From assembly GCA_944989445.1 (NCBI GenBank), contig CALYLW010000744.1, forward strand, positions 124,001 through 188,000: a stretch of 64,000 nucleotides of DNA. Reading direction: 5' to 3'. Below, piece after piece: positions 47,201 to 59,200 of the stretch. Below the pieces are notes generated by a model that did not search any database, had not been told where the DNA came from, and worked only from the letters and a program-made list of their open reading frames with translations. Position numbers and translations under genes: made by a program. The number at the start of each line of letters is the position of its first letter. Position 1 is the stretch's first letter. This DNA comes from Ampullaceana balthica (Eukaryota > Mollusca > Gastropoda > Lymnaeidae).

Positions 47201-50200
47201 CTAAATTTAAAGTGGTGTTAAACACAAATGTAAAGTGGTGTTAAACACAAATGTAAAGAGGTGTTAAACCTAAATGTAAAGTGGTGTTAAACCTAAATGT
47301 AAAGTGGTGTTAAACCTAAATGTAAAGTGGTGTTAAACTCAAATGTAAAGTGGTGTTAAACCTAAATGTAAAGTGGTGTTAAACCTAAATGTAAAGAGTT
47401 GTTAAACCTAAATGTAAAGTGGTGGTAAACCTAAATGTAAAGTGGTGTTAAACCTAAATTTAAAGTGGTGTTAAACACAAATGTAAAGTGGTGTTAAACA
47501 CAAATGTAAAGAGGTGTTAAACCTAAATGTAAATTGGTGTTAAACCTAAATGTAAAGTGGTGTTAAACCTAAATGTAAAGTGGTGTTAAACCTAAATGTA
47601 AAGTGGTGTTAAACTCAATATAAAGTGGTGTTAAACCTAAATGTAAAGTGGTGTTAAACCTAAATGTAAAGTGGTGTTAAACTCAAATGTAAAGTGGTGT
47701 TAAACTCAAATGTAAAGTGGTGTTAAACCTAAATGTAAAGTGGTTTTAAACCTAAATGTAAAGTGGTGTTAAACTCAAATGTAAAGTGGTGTTAAACCTA
47801 AATGATGAAGTGGTGTTAAACCCAAATGTAAAGAGGTGTTAAACGTTTACTGGCAAAATGGCCAAAGCACAACATTACTACTTTTTTGTATAATTTTAAA
47901 AATCTTGCCAGAATTTCACCTGCAAGAGACTGGGAAGAAATTCAAGAGATATTAGCATTAGCATCTAGCTCAGGGGCGTCCAAACTTTTTGCATGGTGGC
48001 CATATTTTTTAAAAGTAAAGATATTCAGGGACTGGATGAAACTAAGATCTTGAATGCAGTAAATAGTTGAGGTCAAGTTCAATGACACTGGTTTTGATAC
48101 GTATGATATCACACAGGTGAGAATCACTTATCTCGTTCTCACTCGATTCTTGTTAATTTTATAACTGAAAATTTCTGCTAACAAGGCCTGTCAATGGGTA
48201 CCCGGGTTCCTGGGTACCCGTTGCTATGAGATTACCCGGGTAGTAAAATTCTGCCCGGGTACCCGTGAAAATGTGGCTTCAATGTATATATTAAAGAAAA
48301 CCAAATTTCAGCTCCCATGCGGATTTTTTGTGTTTAATTTGCGGCTCGTGAAAAAATTTATTAAATGAAAATTTTTGTTTTAAATATATGCTGTGAAATA
48401 CATTTAAGGAGAAATATCTGTCAACAACAAGGTTTTGGTCTTTTGATTGAATCATATAAGGAAAACACAACTCCTCTGCCGAAACTAAGGATGGATTGCA
48501 TAGAGATGAAAGAGGCCGTGTTTGTTGCGGTTAATAAAAACACCCCTGCTTTGACACTAACTTTGCTTTCAAATATGCCAACATTGGGTTTCCAATTGTC
48601 GATTTTGTTTATCTACCCCCTCTCCTCCCTCCATTCGATTGTGTTTCGTGTGTTCAATACCTATTGTGCATTGCCCAAAAACTGATTTTATTAATACACC
48701 CAAATTTGTCAGTTTTTTAAGTCAATAAATTAGTTACTAACAGTGTAAGATAGGTAACATCAAATAAAATTAACAAATGCTGGTTCAATTCTAGATTGAA
48801 AAAGCTATGCAAACTAAAAGAGAACTTATTTAAGAAATATAAAGCTACCAATTCATATAGGATACACAAAAAATACTTAAAGATTAAACACTTGACACAA
48901 AAACTTAGTCGGAACCTCCAAAATGAATATATAAACAATGTAATTACCAAAGATAACAATAAAAACTTATGGTCCTTTATCAAATCTAAAAAAATGGAAC
49001 CTTCAGGAATAGCCACACTAAAAGGCTCAAATAATAAAACCTATAATGATAATGAAACTAAAGCTAATATCCTTAACACATATTTTGCATCATCTTTTTC
49101 TGCCTCAGGCGACAAGGAAGTTTTAATAAATTTAAATAAAATGGAGGAAATAGGTAACATAACTGTAGATGAGATAGGTATACATTCACTCCTAAAAAAC
49201 TTAAAAATAAACAAAGCTACTGGCCCAGATGATTTGCCTGCAAGATTATTAAAAGAACTAAGCAATGAACTGTCCCCAATCCTTGTAGTTCTCTTTCAAG
49301 CCTCTCTAAACCAGGGTAAAGTGCCCCAGGATTGGAAATTAGCTAATGTAAGTCCACTCTTTAAGAAAGGGGATAAATCAGACCCTGGTAATTACAGGCC
49401 TGTATCACTTACTAGTATCACATGTAAATTACTAGAACACATAATATATAGTAGAATAGTTAACCACCTTGACAAATATAATGCCCTATGCCCACATCAA
49501 CACGGCTTTAGAAAAAACAGATCATGTGAAACACAATTAATAGGTTTAATAGATGAACTATCAAAAGGCTTAGACAATAATGATCAAATAGACACAATAT
49601 TACTAGACTTCTCAAAAGCATTTGACAAAGTTCACCACCTTAGTTTACTTAAAAAACTTAACTACTTTGGAATCTCAGGCCCCTTACATCACTGGATCCA
49701 AGACTTCCTTTTGGGCAGGGAGCAAACTGTAATAATTAATGGATCTAAATCTGCACCAATAAAGGTTAACTCAGGAGTTCTACAAGGAACTGTGCTAGGT
49801 CCCTTACTCTTTTTAATTTATATAAATGATTTACCCAACAACATCTCAAAAGGAACAAAAGTTAGGTTATTTGCTGATGATTGTATAATCTATAGAACAA
49901 TTAAATCAGAACAAGATAGAAAATTTTTACAAAAAGACTTAGATGAATTGATAAAATGGGAAACTAGCTGAAGTATGTCTTTCCACCCAGAAAGGTGTCA
50001 ACTGTTAAGAGTAACAAAGAAAAAGAAACAAATAAATTCAAAATATTACATTCATGGAAAAGAACTGACCCAAACTAAAGATGCAGAATACTTAGGAGTC
50101 ATAATAAATGAGAAACTATCATGGAAGCCCCATGTCAATGAAGTTATTAATAAAATAATGTAAAAAAATCATTTTTTTAAAAGGACACGCTTTTATTTAC

Positions 50201-53200
50201 ATATAGAAAGTGCACTAAAAAGAAGAAAATAAAAATCTATGAAAACAGGTGAAATCGGTGAACCTATCTACTGCACATAAAAGCGTGGGGCCCCCATCAC
50301 AAATCATTTCTCATTGCAACTATTCTCTTACATATAGATAAATATTTCTAATTAATGTGATAGTAGCATTTATATGATCCAAGTTGTGAAACTTTTACTG
50401 TTTATTAATATTCATACAAATTTGTTTTTATGTTTCGCAGCCTTGTATACGATAGAGAGTTGTGAGAGTGTCAGATGTATCAGTGTCAGATGATCAGTGT
50501 CAGATGTATCAGTGTCAGATGATCAGTTTCAGATGTATCAGTGTCAGATCTTATCTTATCTATACAGACGCTCCTTCTATGCAGAAGATAGTTGCGTCCA
50601 CAGACCATGACAGATGATCTGTTGGCAAGTGATGCAGCGTTCACAGGCCACGGCTTTGTGGGTTCCACGCATTACCCAGCCGCCTAACTACGTGTAGTGT
50701 TAGGTACCCATTCGGAGCGGGGTGACTCAGGGACGCCCTAGGCCCCGGGAACAAACCCTTGCCTTCACACGGATTCGAACCCGTGACCATCGGTACGACA
50801 GTCCAGTGCGCTGCCACTCGACCACCGCGTCCCTTGATGTATCAGTGTCAGATGTTATCAGTGCTTTCATCACAGGCTATCAAAGAAAAGTGTCATTTTT
50901 TTTCTCCTGCTTTTGCCTCTAATTGTCTCTTAATGTCAGATTAGATTTCATCAGTTCTGTGAGCCACAGTTTGCATGTTTTATAGTATGTGTGACTGCTA
51001 GTGTGTGTTTTATAGTATGTGTAACTGCTAGTGTGTGTTTTATAGTATGTGTGACTGCTAGTGTGTGTTTTATAGTATGTGTGACTGCTAGTGTGTGTTT
51101 TATAGTATGTGTGACTGCTAGTGTGTGTTTTATATAGGGGTCTACCGATATATAGGCACCGATATCAGGATATCGGCAATATCGGTATCGGTAGCATGTA
51201 AAGGTCCCGATATTGACGTCACCGATATTTCATAATAAGTGATATTTTGACAAAAAACAACAACAACAAAAAAACAACAACTATCATTTAGATTTACAAT
51301 ATCTCGACAAATTAATATATCGATCCCGATACCGGTATTGAAATAGCCAAAAGAGTCCTAGTATTAATATCTACAGCCACGATACAGTGTGCCATGTGCT
51401 ATATTTTTTAGGTATCGGCCGATTTTCGTATGCTCGGAAATACTGTGTAAATAGTGCCAATGCCAAGTATACCGTAAATGCTCTAATAAATGGATAACAT
51501 GTAAACATTATGTTCACGTAATTGCTCTAATAGCAAAGATGCACGCAGAATCGCAGATGTCTAAAACATTTCGTTTCGTATGGAATAACAAAATGTACCG
51601 TGTGCAGACTAGTTGTCATGGACAACCATTCATCCTTCAACCTCATTTCACTCTATTACTATTGCTTTGTTCTCATTGTTTCATTCATAAAAGGTGGCCG
51701 AGTGCAAAAGCCATTAAACTATTGGTTAGAATTAATAATTATGAGTCAAGGTTAAAGTTTCAAAAGGAGTTCCTAATTTTGCTTGTACATTTTTATAAAG
51801 GACGGTTCGTTTTGTCATGAGTCCTATGTAAGTCATGATCTGGAACTTGTAAACACATCAGAAACTTCGTTTCGGCAACAAACAAAAATCGGTAATATCG
51901 GCATAACTGGATATCGGTAGAGTGTAGACCCCTAAATTATAAAATATAAATAATTACACATGACGCCATCAAATATGACAGCTGTTTTTTTTTCCTAAAA
52001 AATTCTCATATCGGAAAAAAATATCGGTGATATCGGCAAAAATGCATATCGGTAGACCCCTAATATAAAATATAAATAATTAGGAGTGATAAATTTAAGA
52101 ATGACGTCATCAAATAAGACCGCTGGTTTTTGTTGCAACAAATACTCATATCGGCAACAAAAAAAACGGTAATATCGGTATCGGCAAAAATGCATATCGG
52201 TTGACCCCTAGTTTTATAGTATGTGTGACTGCTAGTGTGTGTTTTATAGTATGTGTGACTGCTAGTGTGTGTTTTATAGTATGTGTGACTGCTAGTGTGT
52301 GTTTTATAGTATGTGTGACTGCTAGTGTGTGTTTTATAGTATGTGTGACTGCTAGTGTGTGTTTTATAGTATGTGTGACTGCTAGTGTGTGTTTTATAGT
52401 ATGTGTGACTGCTAGTGTGTGTTTTATAGTATGTGTGACTGCTAGTGTGTGTTTTATAGTATGTGTGACTGCTAGTGTGTGTTTTATAGTATGTGTGACT
52501 GAACATTTAAAGGCTTTAACATATTTCATTGCAAACATTTATGTCTATTCTGGGATATAGAAAAAATCTCATGTAAGTACAAAATAAATAGGGTTTTAGT
52601 TCCCATTATTTTTCTATTTATTTCATTTAAACATATTCACTACAACCAAAGATATGAAATTTTTACTGATGCGACCAAATGTGTGACAAAATGTCAGGGA
52701 CGCGGTGGTCGAGTGGCAGCGCACTGGACTGTCGTACCGATGGTCACGGGTTCGAATCCGTGTGAAGGCAAGGGCTTGTTCCCCGGGGCCTAGGGCGTCC
52801 CTGAGTCACCCCGCTCCGAATGGGTACCTAACACTACATGTAGTTAGGCGGCTGGGTAATGCGTGGAACCCACAAAGCCGTGGCCTGTTAACGCTGCATC
52901 ACTTGCCAACAGATCATCTGTCATGGTCTGTGGACGCAACTATCTTCTGCATAGAAGGAGCGTCTGTATAGATAAGACAAAAGCTTAAGACTTAAGACAA
53001 ATGTCATACAAATACTTATATGTGACAAAATGTCATACAAATACATATATGAATATGTGACCAAATGTCATACAAATACATATATGAATATGTGACAAAA
53101 TGTCATACAAATACAGAGATAGACAATGGAGAAAAGTACTCTGCCCAGTAAAGGGTTATGGTTAGAGGGAAGTTAAATTTAAAAGAAATCACTTGATGGT

Positions 53201-56200
53201 GGTTCACATAGGAGAAAATAAAACATTCAATTACCCTATTAACAACTGCATAGCCTTTGGGTTTCATAACTTCATTAGCAAAGAAGGACTTGCCACCTGA
53301 GGAAAAAAACATTATTGAGTGAAAAGGGGAAAGAATTTAAGATAGAACTAGAATAAAATTCATGTCATTCCCAACCAATTGTTCTGTTCATTGGCTAGCC
53401 ATGAAGGGTAATGTTCATGTCATTCCCAACAAATTGTTCTATTCATTGGCTGGCCATGTAGGGTTAATGTTCATGTCATTTCCAAACAATTGTTCTATTC
53501 ATTGGCTGGCCATGTAGGGTTAATGTTCATGTCATTCCCAACCAATTGTTCTATTCATTGGCTGGCCATGTAGGGTTAATGTTCATGTCATTCCCAACAA
53601 ATTATTCTGTTCATTGGCTTGCCATGTATGGTTAATGTTCATGTCATTCCCAACCAATTGTTCTATTCATTGGCTGGCCATGTAGGGTTAATGTTCATGA
53701 CATTTCCAAACAATTGTTCTATTCATTGGCTGGCCATGTAGGGTTAATGTTCATGTCATTCCCAACCAATTGTTCTATTCATTGGCTAGCCATGTATGGT
53801 TAATGTTCATGTCATTCCCAACCAATTGTTCTATTCATTGGCTAGCCATGTAGGGTTAATGTTCATGTCATTCCCAACCAATTGTTCTATTCATTGGCTG
53901 GCCATGTAGGGTTAATGTTCATGTCATTCCCAACCAATTGTTCTGTTCATTGGCTAGCCATGTAGGGTTAATGTTCATGTCATTCCCAACCAATTGTTCT
54001 ATTCATTGGCTAGCCATGTAGGGTTAATGTTCATGTCATTCCCAACCAATTGTTCTATTCATTGGCTAGCCATGTAGGGTTAATGTTCATGTCATTCCCA
54101 ACCAATTGTTCTATTCATTGGCTGGCCATGTAGGGTTAATGTTCATGTCATTCCCAACCAATTGTTCTATTCATTGGCTAGCCATGTAGGGTTAATGTTC
54201 ATGTCATTCCCAACCAATTGTTCTATTCATTGGCTGGCCATGTAGGGTTAATGTTTATTGTGATATCAACTACAGAATGGCTTTCATTTCAAGTTAGGTT
54301 GCAGGTAAAAAAACAAACTTACTGGCAGGAAACCCAACAAGAACAACTACCTGTTGAAAGATACAAAAATAAATTCAATATAATTGAGCATAAGCCTGAA
54401 GTATGTATGGGGCCGTCCATAAAGTACGTTACATTCCAGAGGGGGGCCATGTGTGACGTCACGCTGTTTTATATTAAATTTTTATTATTTTGTTAATAAA
54501 AGACACAATTTTTGTTCGAAAGTGTGACATACTTTAGGGGGGGGGGATCCGAGATGCGTGACAGTTTGTGACAGGGGGAGGGGGGGCCAAAAAATGGTCA
54601 AAATAGCGTGACATACTTTATGGACGGCATCTATACAGAGATTATGGTAAGTTATAAGAGTTTTATTCTATGTTAAGACACAAATCAAACATAAAGATTA
54701 GATTACAACCAACTAGGACAAGAACAGATGACCTCAAGTCATCATGTGTCAAATGTTAATACAGAAGTCAAACATAAAGATTAGATTACAACCAACTAGG
54801 ACAAGAACAGATGACCTCAAGTCATCATGTGTCAAATGTTAAGACAGAAGTCAAACATAAAGATTAGATTACAACCAACTAGGACAAGAACAGATGACCT
54901 CAAGTCATCAGTATGTGTCAAATGTTAAGACAGAAGTCAAACATAAAGATTAGATTACAACCAACTAGGACAGGAACAGATGACCTCAAGTCATCAGTAT
55001 GTGTCAAATGTTAAGACATAAGGCAAACATAAAGATTAGATTACAACCAACTAGGACAGAAACAGATGACCTCAAGTCATCATGTGTCAAATGTTGAGTT
55101 AAAGAAAAAAATGACCTCAAGACATCAAAATGTGTCAAATGTTGAGTTAAAGAACAGATGACCTCAAGTCATCAAAATGTGTCAAATGTTGAGTTAAAGA
55201 ACAGATGACCTCAAGTCATCAAAATATGTCAAATGTTGAGTTAAAGAACAGATGACCTCAAGTCATCAAAATGTGTCAAATGTTGAGTTAAAGAACAGAT
55301 GACCTCAAGTCATCAAAATGTGTCAAATGTTGAGTTAAAGAACAGATGACCTCAAGTCATCAAAATGTGTCAAATGTTGAGTTAAAGAACAGATGACCTC
55401 AAGTCATCAAAATGTGTCAAATGTTGAGTTAAAGAACAGATGACCTCAAGTCATCAAAATGTGTCAAATGTTGAGTTAAAGAACAGATGACCTCAAGTCA
55501 TCAAAATGTGTCAAATGTTGAGTTAAAGAACAGATGACCTCAAGTCATCAAAATGTGTAGATGTTGAGTTAAAGAACAGATGACCTCAAGTCATCAAAAT
55601 ATGTAGATGTTGAGTTAAAGAACAGATGACCTCAAGTCATCAAAATATGTAGATGTTGAGTTAAAGAACAGATGACCTCAAGTCATCAAAATGTGTCAAA
55701 TGTTGAGTTAAAGAACAGATGACCTCAAGTCATCAAAATGTGTCAAATGTTGAGTTAAAGAACAGATGACCTCAAGTCATCGAAATGTGTCAAATGTTGA
55801 GTTAAACAACAGATGACCTCAAGTCATCAAAATGTGTCAAATGTTGAGTTAAAGAACAGATGACCTCAAGTCATCAAAATGTGTAGATGTTGAGTTAAAG
55901 AACAGATGACCTCAAGTCATCAAAATATGTAGATGTTGAGTTAAAGAACAGATGACCTCAAGTCATCAAAATATGTAGATGTTGAGTTAAAGAACAGATG
56001 ACCTCAAGTCATCAAAATGTGTCAAATGTTGAGTTAAAGAACAGATGACCTCAAGTCATCAAAATGTGTCAAATGTTGAGTTAAAGAACAGATGACCTCA
56101 AGTCATCGAAATGTGTCAAATGTTGAGTTAAAGAACAGATGACCTCAAGTCATCAAAATATGTAGATGTTGAGTTAAAGAACAGATGACCTCAAGTCATC

Positions 56201-59200
56201 GAAATGTGTCAAATGTTGAGTTAAAGAACAGATGACCTCAAGTCATCAAAATGTGTCAAATGTTGAGTTAAAGAACAGATGACCTCAAGTCATCAAAATG
56301 TGTCAAATGTTGAGTTAAAGAACAGATGACCTCAAGTCATCAAAATGTGTCAAATGTTGAGTTAAAGAACAGATGACCTCAAGTCATCAAAATGTGTCAA
56401 ATGTTGAGTTAAAGAACAGATGACCTCAAGTCATCAAAATGTGTCAAATGTTGAGTTAAACAACAGATGACCTCAAGTCATCAAAATGTGTCAAATGTTG
56501 AGTTAAACAACAGATGACCTCAAGTCATCAAAATGTGTCAAATGTTGAGTTAAAGAACAGATGACCTCAAGTCATCGAAATGTGTCAAATGTTGAGTTAA
56601 AGAACAGATGACCTCAAGTCATCAAAATGTGTCAAATGTTGAGTTAAAGAACAGATGACCTCAAGTCATCATAATGTGTCAAATGTTGAGTTAAAGAACA
56701 GATGACCTCAAGTCATCAAAATGTGTCAAATGTTGAGTTAAAGAATAAAAAATGTAAACCTTTAAAACTGAAATTACCTCTTTCTTATCTGCCACCAGCT
56801 GACTTTTTGAAGATAGTAGAGGGTCTTTAGCTGTCAGTTTCCTCTGGAAATTAAGATATATCCAATGTACTAAATGAATTATTTTAAAAACTTGTTAACC
56901 ACTTTGTAAGGATCTTATCTTAAAAATCATATTTATATAAATATCATAACTAAGATGTTCCATCTAAGAAAGAGTGAGTTCTCACAGGATCAAAGATTGG
57001 CATTGTAAAACTAAGAGTTAGGACTCACAGGATCAAAGACTGGCATTGTCAAACTAAGAGTTAGGACTCACAGGATCAAAGACTGGCATTGTCAAACTAA
57101 GAGTTAGGACTCACAGGATCAAAGACTGGCATTGTAAAACTAAGAGTGAGAACTCACAGGATCAAAGATTGGCATTGTAAAACTAAGAGTTAGGACTCAC
57201 AGGATCAAAGACTGGCATTGTCAAACTAAGAGTCAGGAATCACAGGATCAAAGACTGGCATTGTCAAACCAAGAGTTAGGACTCACAGGATCAAAGACTG
57301 GCATTGTCAAACTAAGAGTTAGGACTCACAGGATCAAAGATTGGCATTGTAAAACTAAGAGTTAGGACTCACAGGATCAAAGATTGGCATTGTAAAACTA
57401 AGAGTTAGGACTCACAGGATCAAAGATTGGCATTGTCAAACTAAGAGTTAGGACTCACAGGATCAAAGACTGGCATTGTAAAACTAAGAGTTAGGACTCA
57501 CAGGATCAAAGACTGGCATTGTAAAACTAAGAGTTAGGACTCACAGGATCAAAGATTGGCATTGTCAAACTAAGAGTTAGAACTCACAGGATCAAAGATT
57601 GGCATTGTCAAACTAAGAGTTAGGACTCACAGGATCAAAGACTGGCATTGTCAAACTAAGAGTGAGAACTCACAGGATCAAAGACTGGCATTGTCAAACT
57701 AAGAGTTAGGACTCACAGGATCAAAGACTGGCATTGTCAAACTAAGAGTGAGAACTCACAGGATCAAAGACTGGCATTGTCAAACTAAGAGTTAGGACTA
57801 ACAGGATCAAAGACTGGCATTGTCAAACTAAGAGTTAGGACTCACAGGATCAAAGACTGGCATTGTCAAACTAAGAGTGAGAACTCACAGGATCAAAGAC
57901 TGGCATTGTCAAACTAAGAGTTAGGACTCACAGGATCAAAGACTGGCATTGTCAAACTAAGAGTGAGAACTCACAGGATCAAAGACTGGCATTGTCAAAC
58001 TAAGAGTTAGGACTCACAGGATCAAAGACTGGCATTGTCAAACTAAGAGTTAGGACTCACAGGATCAAAGACTGGCATTGTCAAACTAAGAGTTAGGACT
58101 CACAGGATCAAAGACTGGCATTGTCAAACTAAGAGTGAGAACTCACAGGATCAAAGACTGGCATTGTCAAACTAAGAGTTAGAACTCACAGGATCAAAGA
58201 CTGGCATTGTCAAACTAAGAGTTAGGACTCACAGGATCAAAGACTGGCATTGTCAAACTAAGAGTTAGGACTCACAGGATCAAAGACTGGCATTGTCAAA
58301 CTAAGAGTGAGAACTCACAAGATCAAAGACTGGCATTGTCAAACTAAGAGTTAGGACTCACAGGATCAAAGACTGGCATTGTCAAACTAAGAGTGAGAAC
58401 TCACAAGATCAAAGACTGGCATTGTCAAACTAAGAGTTAGGACTCACAGGATCAAAGACTGGCATTGTCAAACTAAGAGTTAGGACTCACAGGATCAAAG
58501 ACTGGCATTGTCAAACTAAGAGTGAGAACTCACAGGATCAAAGACTGGCATTGTCAAACTAAGAGTTAGGACTCACAGGATCAAAGACTGGCATTGTCAA
58601 ACTAAGAGTTAGGACTCACAGGATCAAAGACTGGCATTGTCAAACTAAGAGTGAGAACTCACAGGATCAAAGACTGGCATTGTCAAACTAAGAGTTAGGA
58701 CTCACAGGATCAAAGACTGGCATTGTCAAACTAAGAGTGAGAACTCACAGGATCAAAGACTGGCATTGTCAAACTAAGAGTTAGGACTCACAGGATCAAA
58801 GACTGGCATTGTCAAACTAAGAGTTAGGACTCACAGGATCAAAGACTGGCATTGTCAAACTAAGAGTGAGAACTCACAAGATCAAAGACTGGCATTGTCA
58901 AACTAAGAGTTAGGACTCACAGGATCAAAGACTGGCATTGTCAAACTAAGAGTTAGGACTCACAGGATCAAAGACTGGCATTGTCAAACTAAGAGTGAGA
59001 ACTCACAGGATCAAAGACTGGCATTGTCAAACTAAGAGTGAGAACTCACAGGATCAAAGACTGGCATTGTCAAACTAAGAGTTAGGACTCACAGGATCAA
59101 AGACTGGCATTGTCAAACTAAGAGTTAGGACTCACGGGATCAAAGACTGGCATTGTCAAACTAAGAGTTAGAACTCACAGGATCAAAGACTGGCATTGTC

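Noticed and set aside
50735..50834. Candidate tRNA gene (A and B boxes)
   Set aside because: The sequence is the head of a SINE present twice with the same body and LINE-like tail; no proper acceptor stem closes. The same reasoning applies to 52697 and 60285.
54218..54496. 92-residue plus-strand frame
   Set aside because: It runs antisense across a PNKP exon, the end of the 56-bp array and a MITE; no independent support.
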